NCBI RefSeq assembly: GCF_003391115.1
Contig: NZ_QTJP01000001.1
Coordinates: 2,108,001 to 2,172,000, forward strand
DNA: 64,000 bases
Source of the DNA: Sphingomonas crusticola
GTDB taxonomy: Bacteria; Pseudomonadota; Alphaproteobacteria; Sphingomonadales; Sphingomonadaceae
Direction: 5' to 3'
Under the pieces are notes generated by a model. The model ran no database searches. It was not told the DNA's origin and was given only the letters and a program-made list of their open reading frames with translations. A program made the translations under genes and the position numbers. How positions within the stretch are numbered: position 1 is the first letter of the stretch; each line of letters starts with the position of its first letter. Positions 16,710 through 25,611 of this stretch are shown here, in pieces.

Positions 16710-17276
16710 CTAAGCCGCCAGCCGATCGATCGTGGCATTGGCGCTGTCCACCGCTTCGGCGCGCTGTTCGGGGCCGACCGCGAGCCCCTCGGCGACGACG
16801 ATTTCGGGCGTGATGCCGATGAAGCCGAACACCGCCTTCAAATAGGTTTCGGCATGCTCATACTGCGCATAGGGCGCGCCCCCGCTATACACACCGCCGC
16901 GCGACAGCGCGATGATGGCGCGCTTGCCCGCCGCCAGGCCAACCGGGCCTTCGGGCCCGTAGGCGAAGGTCTCGCCCCGGATCAGGATACGGTCGAGCCA
17001 GGCCTTGAGCTGGCTCGGCAGCGTGAAATTATACATGGGCGCGCCGATCACGACCACGTCGCTGGCGAGGAACTGGTCGAGCACGGCGCGGCTATCGGGC
17101 GAAGCCGCCGGCAGCAGCCCCATCGTCAGGTGCGCGATCGGATCCGCCACCAGATCGCGGTAGCTCACCTCAAGCGAGGGGTCGGCGGCGCGCAGGTGAT
17201 CGACGATGCCCGCCGTAAGCTGGCGGCTGACCGAATCCTCGCCCGTGATGCTTGAATCGAGATGGAGCAGTTTCAT
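16710..17276 (-). CDS. azoR: FMN-dependent NADH-azoreductase
   Basis: Flavodoxin-fold quinone/azo reductase, 188 residues, using FMN and NADH; in vivo it probably detoxifies quinones. Motifs are MKLLHLDSSITGEDSVSRQL (phosphate loop), APMYNFTLPSQLKAWLDRI (FMN binding) and SRGGVYSGG. I chose ATG 17276 as the family-typical start. It is divergent from an HxlR-type regulator 80 bases away, the usual arrangement for azoreductase control by electrophile sensors, so induction by quinones or similar stress is likely. Confidence 0.93.
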   Translation of the reverse strand: MKLLHLDSSITGEDSVSRQLTAGIVDHLRAADPSLEVSYRDLVADPIAHLTMGLLPAASPDSRAVLDQFLASDVVVIGAPMYNFTLPSQLKAWLDRILIRGETFAYGPEGPVGLAAGKRAIIALSRGGVYSGGAPYAQYEHAETYLKAVFGFIGITPEIVVAEGLAVGPEQRAEAVDSANATIDRLAA

Positions 17277-17301
17277 ATAGGAAGCCTTTCCGGTATCACT
17301 T

Positions 17302-17326
17302 TGTAACCGGGGCACGATATGTAACC
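17302..17326. promoter_or_regulatory. TGTAACC direct repeats in the azoR/HxlR gap (candidate operator)
   Basis: TGTAACC occurs at 17302-17308 and again at 17320-17326, 18 bases apart. A GGTATC upstream of the first makes an imperfect dyad with it. A third TGTAACC lies at 17377-17383 inside the regulator gene. The spacing and position between two divergent starts suit binding by the HxlR-type regulator. Confidence 0.45.
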
Positions 17327-17356
17327 ACTGAATCGGGCTCGCAAGGAGGCACTATT

Positions 17357-17800
17357 TTGTCACCCGCGCACACGGATGTAACCTTCGCCAATGCTCCGCT
17401 GGAGGCGATGGCACCGCACAATGTGCGCTGCCGCAGCATCACCCCGATCCTGCAGCGGATCGGCGATAAATGGAGCATCCTGATCGTGATGATGCTGGCG
17501 CGCGGGCCGCAGCGGTTCAACGAGCTGAAGCGGCTGGTCGAAGGCATCTCGCAGCGCATGCTCACGCTCAACCTGCGCGGGCTCGAACGCGAGGGTCTGA
17601 TCAGCCGCACGATCTACCCGACCATCCCGCCCAAGGTCGAATATGCGCTGACCGATCTCGGCGAGTCGCTGCGTGCGCACGTCATCGCGCTCGGCCAATG
17701 GGCGGAGCAGAATTTCGATGCGATCGAGGCGGCACGGCACGAATTCGATGCACGCGATGGCGCGGATGATGCGCTTCCGTTTACCTCGCTTCGTGCCTAA
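17357..17800 (+). CDS. HxlR-family winged-helix transcriptional regulator
   Basis: 147-residue MarR-like regulator of the HxlR family, which often senses electrophiles through one conserved N-terminal Cys. The domain runs from RCRSITPILQRIGDKWSILI through GPQRFNELKRLV and ISQRMLTLNLRGLEREGLI to the wing at PPKVEYALTDLG. The Cys in VRCRS is the likely sensor. I place the start at TTG 17357, because AAGGAGG lies seven bases upstream; ATG 17408 is possible but has no ribosome-binding site. It is divergent from azoR and is its probable repressor. The next gene starts at the base after its stop. Confidence 0.88.
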   Translation: MSPAHTDVTFANAPLEAMAPHNVRCRSITPILQRIGDKWSILIVMMLARGPQRFNELKRLVEGISQRMLTLNLRGLEREGLISRTIYPTIPPKVEYALTDLGESLRAHVIALGQWAEQNFDAIEAARHEFDARDGADDALPFTSLRA

Positions 17801-19156
17801 GTGCGGACGATGTTCTCTATCCCTGATGCCGAAACTCGCGTCGCCGATCTCGTCGCCGCCGCCAGGCGCGCCGGCGCCGATGCCGCCGATGCCGTCTATT
17901 TCCGTAATGCCTCGACCGAGGTGCAAGTGCGCCTGGGCGCGCTCGAGGATGTCGGTCGTTCCGATGGCGAAGAAATTGGTCTGCGCCTGTTCGTCGGCAA
18001 AAGATCGGCGAGCGTCTCCGCGTCCGATCTCTCCCACGAAGGGCTGGGGGCGCTGATCGAGCGCGCCGTGGCGATGGCGCGCGAGGCACCCGAAGACGAA
18101 TATGCCGGGCTGGCGCCTGAAGACCGCCTGCTGACGGGCGAGGCGGTGCCGATCGACGGCGACGATGGCGCCGATCCCGCGCCGGCCGCGCTCAAGGAGC
18201 GCGCACTTGCCGCCGAAGACGCCGCGCGCGCGGTCGCAGGCGTCACCAACAGCGAAGGCGCGGGGGCGAGCGCGGGCCGTACGCTGATGGCGCTCGCGAC
18301 CTCGACCGGCTTCGCGCGAGGCTTCGTGACGTCCGGCTATGGCTGTTCGGCCAGCGTGATCGCGGGCGAGGGCGCCGGCATGCAGCGCGACTATGCCTAT
18401 CATTCCACCCGCCATGTCAGCGACCTGGAGGATGCGGGCGCCATCGGCCGCCGCGCGGGCGAACGTGCGGTCAAGCGGCTGAACCCGGGCAAGCTCGCGT
18501 CCGGCCCCATGCCGGTCGTGTTCGATCCGCGTGTCGGCGCCAGCCTGATCGGCCATCTCGCCGGCGCGATCACCGGCGCCGCCATCGCGCGCAAGACCAG
18601 CTTCCTGCTCGACAAGCGGGGCGAGCGCGTGTTCGCGCCCGGCATCACCATCCGCGACGATCCGCACCGCCTGCGGGGGCTGCGCAGCCGCGCCTTCGAT
18701 GGCGAAGGCTTGCCGACCCTGCCGATCGACGTCGTCGCCGACGGCGTGCTCCAGACCTGGCTGCTCGACAGTGCATCGGCGCGTCAGCTGGGCGAGCAAC
18801 CGACCGGGCACGCCACGCGCGGCGGCAGCGGCGCGCCCGGCGCCGGTACCAGCAACATGTTCCTCGAGGCGGGCACCGTCACGCCGTCGGACCTCATCGC
18901 CGACATCAAGCTCGGCGTGTTCGTGACCGAGCTGATCGGCCAGGGCGTCAATGGCATCACCGGCGATTACAGCCGCGGCGCCTCCGGCTTTGCGATCCGC
19001 GACGGTCAATTGGCCGAGCCGGTCGCGGAGATCACCATCGCCGGCAATCTTGCCAACATGTTCCTCGCGCTGACGCCGGCCGACGATCTGGTCTTCCGCC
19101 GTGCGATCGACGTACCGACCTTGCGGATCGACGGGATGACGATCGCCGGTGCCTGA
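17801..19156 (+). CDS. pmbA: PmbA/TldE-type metalloprotease subunit
   Basis: Member of the TldD/PmbA family, 451 residues. PmbA (TldE) pairs with TldD to form a protease that trims peptides such as microcin precursors and unfolded helices. Family motifs are FRNASTEVQVRLGALEDVGRSDGEEIGLRLFVG, TSTGFARGFVTSGYGCSASVIA, DPRVGASLIGHLAGAITGAAIARKTSF and GVNGITGDYSRGASGFAI near the C-terminus. The HExxxH zinc motif of TldD is absent, as expected for PmbA. A TldD partner is not in the window. The start is GTG 17801, or ATG 17810. Confidence 0.9.
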   Translation: MRTMFSIPDAETRVADLVAAARRAGADAADAVYFRNASTEVQVRLGALEDVGRSDGEEIGLRLFVGKRSASVSASDLSHEGLGALIERAVAMAREAPEDEYAGLAPEDRLLTGEAVPIDGDDGADPAPAALKERALAAEDAARAVAGVTNSEGAGASAGRTLMALATSTGFARGFVTSGYGCSASVIAGEGAGMQRDYAYHSTRHVSDLEDAGAIGRRAGERAVKRLNPGKLASGPMPVVFDPRVGASLIGHLAGAITGAAIARKTSFLLDKRGERVFAPGITIRDDPHRLRGLRSRAFDGEGLPTLPIDVVADGVLQTWLLDSASARQLGEQPTGHATRGGSGAPGAGTSNMFLEAGTVTPSDLIADIKLGVFVTELIGQGVNGITGDYSRGASGFAIRDGQLAEPVAEITIAGNLANMFLALTPADDLVFRRAIDVPTLRIDGMTIAGA

Positions 19157-19934
19157 CGGGCTGATCGATGCGGTCGCCGCCGCCGCCGCCGAAGCTGGCA
19201 GGCTCGCCTTCGATCGCTGGGAGACAGACTTCCGTCGCTGGGAAAAGGCCGCCGGCAGCCCCGTCTGCGAGATCGATCTGGCCGTCGACGAATTGCTCAA
19301 GCTGCGACTGAACGCGATCGACCCCACCGCCGGCTGGCTGTCGGAAGAAACCGCCGACACCGATGCGCGCCTCGGTAACAGGCGCCTGTGGGTGGTCGAT
19401 CCGATCGACGGCACGCGCGATTATCTGCGCGGACGCCCGGGGTGGTGCGTCTCGGTCGCGTTGGTCGAGGATGGCGTGCCGGTGATCGGCGTGCTCGATG
19501 CGCCGGCGCGGGGCGAACATTGGCTTGCCTCGGCCGGGGCGGGGGCGACCCGCAATGGGGTGGCATTGCGCACCTCGATGCGGCTTGAACTGCCCGGCTC
19601 GCGCGTGCCGGCCGATACCTTGCCGCGCATCGACGAGGATCTGATCGCGGTGCCCCGTGCCAATTCGATTGCACTGCGCATCGCCATGGTCGCCGCCGAC
19701 GAGGCCGATCTGTGCGCGAGCCTGCGCTGGGGCAATGAATGGGACATCGCCGCCGCCGCGCTGATCGCGCAGGAAGCGGGGGCGGTCGTCACCAACGCGC
19801 TCGGCATGCCGATCCAATATAATAGCGAACATGCCGAGGCGTTCGGCGTACTGGCGAGCGCGCCCGCCATCCACACCGCCGCGGTGGCGCGGCTTGCCGA
19901 ACGCGCGAGCGCCGCGAGCACCAAGCCCCGTTAA
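19149..19934 (+). CDS. inositol monophosphatase-family phosphatase (CysQ-like)
   Basis: Magnesium-dependent phosphatase of the IMPase/CysQ family, 261 residues. The metal-binding motifs are GWLSEET (Glu pair), WVVDPIDGTRDYLRGRPGWCVS and NEWDIAAAALIAQEAGA, all complete. It could act on 3'-phosphoadenosine 5'-phosphate, inositol phosphate or a related sugar phosphate; sequence alone does not decide. It starts with GTG and overlaps pmbA by eight bases, so translation is probably coupled. Confidence 0.88.
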   Translation: MPDGLIDAVAAAAAEAGRLAFDRWETDFRRWEKAAGSPVCEIDLAVDELLKLRLNAIDPTAGWLSEETADTDARLGNRRLWVVDPIDGTRDYLRGRPGWCVSVALVEDGVPVIGVLDAPARGEHWLASAGAGATRNGVALRTSMRLELPGSRVPADTLPRIDEDLIAVPRANSIALRIAMVAADEADLCASLRWGNEWDIAAAALIAQEAGAVVTNALGMPIQYNSEHAEAFGVLASAPAIHTAAVARLAERASAASTKPR

Positions 19935-19944
19935 TTGGTGAGAT

Positions 19945-20017
19945 GTCATTGCGAGCGAAGCCGAGCAATCCCGTCCGGGCCTGGATTGCCGCGGCACGTT
20001 TCGTCCCTCGCAATGAC
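19945..20017. repeat. palindromic GTCATTGCGAG intergenic repeat
   Basis: Outer arms GTCATTGCGAG (19945-19955) and CTCGCAATGAC (20007-20017) are perfectly inverted. Inner arms include GCAATCC and GGATTGC. This is a REP-like element widespread in sphingomonads and other alphaproteobacteria. A partial copy is at 16659-16705. Confidence 0.8.
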
Positions 20018-20080
20018 GGTGGGAAGGGCGCTGCGGCAAATAGCGGCCCAACCTTCCCCTGTTCCCACCCGTTTGGGCAA

Positions 20081-20107
20081 TAACAGGGAATATCGCATTC
20101 CCTGTTA
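20081..20107. repeat. perfect hairpin TAACAGGGAAT / ATTCCCTGTTA
   Basis: An 11-bp perfect stem around ATCGC, with further TTCCCCTGTT upstream at about 20054. It sits in the gap downstream of two convergent transcripts. It has no T-tract, so it may be a bidirectional structural terminator or another repeat family. CAGGGAA-type repeats occur between genes in sphingomonads, as I recall. Confidence 0.6.
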
Positions 20108-20121
20108 ACCAGGAGCGCGTC

Positions 20122-20556
20122 TCAGGCGCGCGCGATCTTCGGCACGCCTAGACGCGGCAGATCGATCGCCGGGCAGCGGTTCATCACCACCTTCAACCCG
20201 GCGGCTTCGGCGCGGGCGGCGGCTTCCTCGTTGATCACCCCGATCTGCAGCCATACCGATTTGGCGCCGGCCGCGATCGCTTCGTCCACGGCCTCACCCG
20301 CGGCCAGCGGCCGGCGGAAGATATCGACCATGTCGATCGGCTCCCCGATCTGGCTCAACTCGCGCCAGACATATTCGCCATGGACATGCTCGCCGGTGAT
20401 CTGCGGGTTCACGGGCAGCACGCGATAGCCCCAATCCTGCAACACGCGCATCACGCGATAGCTTGGACGGTCGGGCCGGTCGGATGCGCCGACCAGTGCG
20501 ATCGTGCGGGTCTCCGTCAGGAGCTGGGCGATGTCGGCGTCGACGGTCAGCGGCAT
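20122..20556 (-). CDS. CoA-binding domain protein (YccU-type)
   Basis: 144-residue Rossmann-fold protein of the CoA-binding family (YccU). Motifs are TRTIALVGASDRPDRPSYRVMRVLQDWGYRV at the N-terminus, VNPQITGEHVHGE, VDIFRRPLAAGEAVDEAI and KSVWLQIGVINEEAAARAEAAGL. Family members bind CoA but have no known catalytic residues; the role is unknown. It starts four bases after mrp ends and is probably in the same transcript. Confidence 0.9.
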   Translation of the reverse strand: MPLTVDADIAQLLTETRTIALVGASDRPDRPSYRVMRVLQDWGYRVLPVNPQITGEHVHGEYVWRELSQIGEPIDMVDIFRRPLAAGEAVDEAIAAGAKSVWLQIGVINEEAAARAEAAGLKVVMNRCPAIDLPRLGVPKIARA

Positions 20557-20560
20557 GACG

Positions 20561-21547
20561 CTAGAACGATGCAGCGGAGGAAGGGTTCAGCCAGCGCACA
20601 ACGGCATCGGCAATGGCTTCGAACGGCGTTGCATCGGGCAGCCCCGCGTCGGACGCCTTGCGGATCGCGATCGACAGGGGGATTCGGCCGATGAAGGGGA
20701 GCCCCAGCCGCGCCGCCTCCGCCTCCGCGCCGCCCTGCCCGAACGGATCGGAAATCTCGCCGCACTTGGGGCAGGCATAGCCCGCCATATTCTCGACCAG
20801 CCCGATGATCGGGACATTGGCCTTGGTGAACAGATCGATCGCGCGCTCGGCATCGATCAGCGCGAGATCCTGCGGCGTCGAGACGATCACCGCGGCGGCC
20901 GGCTTATGCTTCTGGATCATCGACAATTGCACGTCGCCGGTGCCGGGCGGCATGTCGACGATCAGCACTTCGGCCGCGCCCCAATGCGCGTCGACCAGTT
21001 GATCGAGTGCCTTGCCCGCCATCGGCCCGCGCCACGCCACCGCCTGGCCGGGCGCAACCAATTGCCCGAGCGAGAGCATCGGGACGCCGGAGCGGGTCTG
21101 CACCGGCACGAGCTTGCCGTCATAGGCTTCGGGCTTGACGTCCGCGTCGAGCAGGCGCGGTTGCGACGGCCCGTAAATATCGGCGTCGACCAGCCCGACC
21201 TTCACGCCACGCGCGAGCAAGGCGATCGCCAGGTTGGCGGCAACAGTCGATTTACCGACCCCGCCCTTGCCGCTCGCCACCGCGATCAGGCGCGCCCGGA
21301 CCGAGCGTTCGGCGGTAAGCAGGACGCGCACCGCCTCGACGCCAGCCAAGGCGAGCAGCTCGGCGCGGGCATGCTGCTCGATCGCGTCGCGTGCCGCCGC
21401 ATCCAGCCCGCTCACGTCGATCACCGCATCGATCGTCCCGCCGGCCTGGCGCGGCGCCGACGCGCGGCCTGCGGCGATCAGGCCTTTGCCGGAAATGGGA
21501 TCGATCACGCGGTCGAGCGCGGCGGCGAGAGGATTGAGTGCGGCCAT
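20561..21547 (-). CDS. mrp: Mrp/NBP35-family iron-sulfur carrier ATPase (ApbC)
   Basis: P-loop ATPase that carries Fe-S clusters to apo-proteins. 328 residues. The deviant Walker A is ASGKGGVGKSTVAANLA, followed by KVGLVDADIYGPSQPRLL and LIVDMPPGTGDVQLS. The cluster-binding CPKC is in AGYACPKCGEISDPFG. The N-terminal MIP18-like domain (residues 1-85) is present but weakly conserved. It precedes the CoA-binding gene by four bases on the same strand. Confidence 0.94.
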   Translation of the reverse strand: MAALNPLAAALDRVIDPISGKGLIAAGRASAPRQAGGTIDAVIDVSGLDAAARDAIEQHARAELLALAGVEAVRVLLTAERSVRARLIAVASGKGGVGKSTVAANLAIALLARGVKVGLVDADIYGPSQPRLLDADVKPEAYDGKLVPVQTRSGVPMLSLGQLVAPGQAVAWRGPMAGKALDQLVDAHWGAAEVLIVDMPPGTGDVQLSMIQKHKPAAAVIVSTPQDLALIDAERAIDLFTKANVPIIGLVENMAGYACPKCGEISDPFGQGGAEAEAARLGLPFIGRIPLSIAIRKASDAGLPDATPFEAIADAVVRWLNPSSAASF

Positions 21548-21600
21548 AGACTGGCCCTAGAGCGTGATCGTCGGCGGCGAAAGCCGCCGCGCGGCGCGGC

Positions 21601-22461
21601 TCAGCGCCTGCGCGGCAGCAGCCAGCCTTCGTCGCTCAGCCAATCGAACAGCCGATCGGGCCAATGCTGGATCGATATCCGCTCATTATGCATCGCGACG
21701 TTGAAGCCATGATCGGTGCTCGCGAACAGGTGCAGCTCGGCCGACACCTTGGCCTCACGCAACTGGCTGTACAGCGACAGCGCCGGCGGCGCGCAGCATT
21801 GGTCGAGCGTGCCGGCAGCGATGAAGGCGGGCGGCGCTCCTGCCACCGCCTTGCCGGGGATTGCTAACGGCCCGGGATAGATGAGGATCTGGAAATCGGG
21901 CCGCGCGCTTTGCCGGTCGATCGCGTCGGGCGTCCAGCCGCGGGGCGGCTCAGGATTGTCCGCGACCAGCGACACCAACTCTCCGCCGGCCGAAAAGCCC
22001 ATGAGCCCGATACGCTGCGGGTCCACGCCATAATCCGCCGCATGGGCCCTGACCCAGCGGACCGCGCGGCGAGCGTCGGCGGCGGCATCGCCTTCGATCG
22101 AGTAGGTCGAGCCGGCCTCGCGCGCGAGGCGATATTTGAGGACGAACACCGTCACACCGAAGCGGTTCAGCGTGCGTGCGGGCATGATGCCCTCGTTGAC
22201 GAACACCAGCATGCGATGCCCGCCGCCGGGTATCACGATTATTGCGGCGCCGTTGGCGTGGGCCGGGTCGGCGGGGAAGACGGTCAGGTTCGGGTTATGG
22301 ACGCTCCTGACATAGCTATTCTCGACGACTTCCGGTTCATGAACCCGCGCCTCGGCACCGGGAGCACCATGGCTCCAGATCGGCATGACTGCCGGATCCG
22401 CTGCGGCGGCCGGCTGCGCACACAGCAGCAACAGCAGGCCGATCGCCAAAGGCATGCGCAT
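21601..22461 (-). CDS. exported alpha/beta-hydrolase esterase
   Basis: 286-residue exported esterase of the BD-FAE/acetyl-xylan-esterase-like alpha/beta-hydrolase group. The signal peptide is MRMPLAIGLLLLLCAQPAAA. The oxyanion motif is IPGGGHRML, the nucleophile is Ser in GFSAGGELVS, and the catalytic His is in STDHGFNVAMH. Asp is probably in AGTLDQCCAP. All catalytic positions are present. Relatives remove acetyl groups from plant polysaccharides. It is divergent from the beta-helix protein gene, about 100 bases away, which supports a carbohydrate role. Confidence 0.88.
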   Translation of the reverse strand: MRMPLAIGLLLLLCAQPAAAADPAVMPIWSHGAPGAEARVHEPEVVENSYVRSVHNPNLTVFPADPAHANGAAIIVIPGGGHRMLVFVNEGIMPARTLNRFGVTVFVLKYRLAREAGSTYSIEGDAAADARRAVRWVRAHAADYGVDPQRIGLMGFSAGGELVSLVADNPEPPRGWTPDAIDRQSARPDFQILIYPGPLAIPGKAVAGAPPAFIAAGTLDQCCAPPALSLYSQLREAKVSAELHLFASTDHGFNVAMHNERISIQHWPDRLFDWLSDEGWLLPRRR

Positions 22462-22562
22462 GGACGGACTCCCTCATCGCCTCCCTATTGCGGCATTGCC
22501 GCACTCCGCCATACGACCTTGGTCGCGGGTTTCGGTCGCCGCGCGGCGGGGTAGGATTTGGA

Positions 22563-25500
22563 ATGCGCATTGGATCCTGGTTGATGGCAACGGCTGCTCT
22601 GCCCTGCCTGTCGGTTGCCGCCTCGGCGGCGTCCCCTTCCGCTTTCGTGACCGCCCCGGCCGAGCCGAGCGCGATCATGGTACGGGCCGCGAGCGACGGC
22701 CGCAGCGATGCGAGCGCCGCCATCCAGGCCGCGATCGACGCCGCCGCCTCCAGTAAAAGCGGGGAGGGCATCGTCTTCCTCCCCTCCGGCCGCTACCGCG
22801 TCAGCCGAACGCTCTACATGTGGCCCGGCGTGCGGCTGTTCGGCGTCGGCAAGACCCGGCCGGTATTCGTGCTGGCCGACGACACGCCCGGCTTCGACAA
22901 GGGGATCGCCACGATGGTGATCTTCACCGGCTTTCGGCCCGGCCAGACCTTGCCCGGCGGGCGGCCGTTCCGCGTGCCCGTGCCGCCGCTGGGAAGCGTG
23001 CCGTTCAACGACAAGATCGCCGATGCCAATTCGGGCACCTTCTACTCGGCGATGAGCAATGTCGATTTCGAGATCGGCAGCGGCAATGCCGGCGCGACCG
23101 CGGTCCGCTTCCATACCGCGCAGCATGCCTATCTCAGCCACATCGATTTCCACATCGGCTCCGGCCTGGCGGGCATCTATCAAGTCGGCAACGAGGCGGA
23201 GGATCTGCGTTTCTTCGGCGGCCGCTACGGCATCCTCGCCGAGAAGACCTCGCCCGCCTGGCAATTCACCCTCATCGATTCGACGTTCGACGGCCAGCGC
23301 GATGCGGCGATCCGCGAACATGAAGCGGGACTGACGCTGGTCAATGTCGCCATCCGCAACAGCCCAGTCGGGATCGACATCGACAAGGGCTATGGTGACT
23401 GGCTGTGGGGCAAGGACGTACGGTTCGAGAATATCGCCAACGCCGCCGTCATCATCAGCAACGAAGACAATATCTATACCCAGATCGGCTTCGACAATGC
23501 GCTGGCCAGGAACGTCCCGACCTTCGCCCGCTACCGCGATAGCGGCAAGACGGCGACCGCCCCCGGCGCGATCTACCGGGTCAAGGCATTCACCTACGGC
23601 CTGACCCTGCCCGGGCTCGGTCAGCAGGGGACGTACGTCACCGATATGCAGGCGGCCAAGCTCACGACAATGCCGCAGGCGGGCAAGCGCGCAATACGTC
23701 TGCTGCCGCCGGTCAACGGCTGGTTCAACGTGCGCGACGCCGGCGCCAAGGGGGACAATGCCAGCGACGACACGGTCGCCATCCAGCGCGCGATCGACAC
23801 GCACCGCATCGTCTATTTCCCGGTCGGCCGGTACGTCGCCACCGATTCCCTCAAGCTCAAGCCCGACACCGTCCTGATCGGGCTTCACCCCAGCCTCACC
23901 CAGATCGTGCTGCCCGATGGCAGTCCGAATTATGCCGGCATCGGCGGCCCCAAGGCGCTGGTGGAAAGCGCGCGCGGCGGCGACGCGATCGTGTCCGGCC
24001 TCGGGCTCAACACCGGCGGCATCAATCCGCGCGCGACCGCCTTGCTGTGGCGTGCGGGCGAGGATTCGCTGGTGCAGGATGTGAAGGCGCAGGGCGGGCA
24101 CGGCACCAATCTCGCCGACGGTACACGCTTCGATCCCTACAACGCCAATCACTCGGCCGATGCCGATCCGGCCAAGCGCTGGGACGCGCAATATCCCAGC
24201 TTCTGGGTCACCGATGGCGGCGGCGGCACCTTCACCGATGTGTGGAGCCCGAGCACCTACGCGCAATCCGGTTTCGCGGTCACCAACACCAAGACGCCCG
24301 GCCGCGTCTACGAATTGTCGGCGGAGCATCATCTCCGCTCGGAGATCGTGCTCGACAATGTCGAGAATTGGGAATTCCTGGCGCCGCAGACCGAGGAAGA
24401 GGCCGGCGAAAGCCAGGACACGGTCTCGCTCGACGTGCGCAATTCGCGCAACATCCTGTTCGCCAATTATCACGGCTATCGCGTCACCCGCTCGCTCAAG
24501 CCTGCGGCGAATGCGGTGCGACTGATCAATTCGGGCGAGATCCGCTTCCGCAACGTGCATATCAACGCCGAGAGCGGCTTCTCTTTCTGCGACACGCTGG
24601 GCTGCGGCACCTATCTGCGCGCAAGCAAATATCCCTACGAGAATGCGATCCGCGACGTGACGCGCAAGATCGACGTGCGCGACCGCGAATTCGCCCGGCT
24701 CGACATTCCCGCCGGGCCGGCGGCGCCTCCGGCTTATGCGGGGCCCGCAGTCGCACAGCTGGAGAGCGGCTTCTATTCGATCGCGGGTGCGGCGGTCGAT
24801 GCGGCCGGCAAGCTCTATTTCGTCGATCGCCGCTTCCAGACCATTTACGGCTGGGAAGAGGGCAAGGGCCTGTCGATCGAACGCGACAATGCGCTCGACC
24901 CGGTCAACCTGGCGATCGACAAATCGGGCAACGTCGTCGTGCTGTCATCGGAAGGCGCGGCGGCGACCGTCTACACCTTCAGGCCCGGTTCGCCCGGCGC
25001 CGCGATCACGCGCATCGAGCCGACGCCAGTCGCGCAGCATGCCGACGCGCGCATCGCGCTGCCCGGCAACATCTGGAACAATGGCGAGTTCAGGGATCAG
25101 ATCGATCCCGCCAGCTATCGCTTCACCACGCTGGCCGAAATGTTCGCGCGCGACATGGGCGTCGCCAAAAGCCACGAATATGTCACGCCCGATGGCAGCC
25201 TCGTCCTGCCCGCCTTCCGCGTCTACCAGCAGGGGCCGGCCAATTTCATCGGATGGCGCTTTTCCGATACGCTCGACACTTACGGGTTCGTCACTGCCGG
25301 GCCCGGCGAGCGCGTGTTCCTGAGCAACGGCTCCGAGGGCAAGACCTATAGCGGCGTGGTTGGCCTCGGCGGTGCCGTCACCGATCTCAAGCCCTTCGCC
25401 AATCGCGGCGGCGAGAGCGTCGCGGTTGGGCCAGACGGACGCGTCTATGTCGCGAACGGACAGATTTTCGTCTATGCGCCTGACGGTAAGGAGGTCGGCC

Positions 25501-25604
25501 GCATCGACGTTCCGGAACGTCCGCTCCAGCTGCTGTTCGGCGGCACGGACAAGCGCACGCTCTTCATCCTCGCGCACCATGCGCTTTATTCCGTGAAGAT
25601 CTGA
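22563..25604 (+). CDS. exported beta-helix (pectate-lyase-3/GH55-like) protein with propeller
   Basis: 1013-residue exported protein. A signal peptide (MRIGSWLMATAALPCLSVAASA) is followed by two right-handed beta-helix regions of the pectate_lyase_3 type. The first starts RSDASAAIQAAIDAAASS. The second starts near residue 390 with NVRDAGAKGDNASDDTVAIQ and reaches about 700. This double-helix layout recalls GH55 exo-glucanases. Residues about 730-1013 look like an SMP-30/NHL-type beta-propeller (GAAVDAAGKLYFVDRRFQTI, NLAIDKSGNVVVLSSEG, VGPDGRVYVANGQ). It is probably a polysaccharide lyase or hydrolase; the substrate is unclear. ATG 22563 has GTAGGA upstream. Confidence 0.8.
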   Translation: MRIGSWLMATAALPCLSVAASAASPSAFVTAPAEPSAIMVRAASDGRSDASAAIQAAIDAAASSKSGEGIVFLPSGRYRVSRTLYMWPGVRLFGVGKTRPVFVLADDTPGFDKGIATMVIFTGFRPGQTLPGGRPFRVPVPPLGSVPFNDKIADANSGTFYSAMSNVDFEIGSGNAGATAVRFHTAQHAYLSHIDFHIGSGLAGIYQVGNEAEDLRFFGGRYGILAEKTSPAWQFTLIDSTFDGQRDAAIREHEAGLTLVNVAIRNSPVGIDIDKGYGDWLWGKDVRFENIANAAVIISNEDNIYTQIGFDNALARNVPTFARYRDSGKTATAPGAIYRVKAFTYGLTLPGLGQQGTYVTDMQAAKLTTMPQAGKRAIRLLPPVNGWFNVRDAGAKGDNASDDTVAIQRAIDTHRIVYFPVGRYVATDSLKLKPDTVLIGLHPSLTQIVLPDGSPNYAGIGGPKALVESARGGDAIVSGLGLNTGGINPRATALLWRAGEDSLVQDVKAQGGHGTNLADGTRFDPYNANHSADADPAKRWDAQYPSFWVTDGGGGTFTDVWSPSTYAQSGFAVTNTKTPGRVYELSAEHHLRSEIVLDNVENWEFLAPQTEEEAGESQDTVSLDVRNSRNILFANYHGYRVTRSLKPAANAVRLINSGEIRFRNVHINAESGFSFCDTLGCGTYLRASKYPYENAIRDVTRKIDVRDREFARLDIPAGPAAPPAYAGPAVAQLESGFYSIAGAAVDAAGKLYFVDRRFQTIYGWEEGKGLSIERDNALDPVNLAIDKSGNVVVLSSEGAAATVYTFRPGSPGAAITRIEPTPVAQHADARIALPGNIWNNGEFRDQIDPASYRFTTLAEMFARDMGVAKSHEYVTPDGSLVLPAFRVYQQGPANFIGWRFSDTLDTYGFVTAGPGERVFLSNGSEGKTYSGVVGLGGAVTDLKPFANRGGESVAVGPDGRVYVANGQIFVYAPDGKEVGRIDVPERPLQLLFGGTDKRTLFILAHHALYSVKI

Positions 25605-25611
25605 CCGATCG

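Noticed and set aside
21572-21589. CGGCGGC-GAAA-GCCGCCG hairpin between mrp and the esterase gene
   Set aside because: Short stem with no T-tract in a GC-rich gap; such hairpins are frequent by chance at this base composition.
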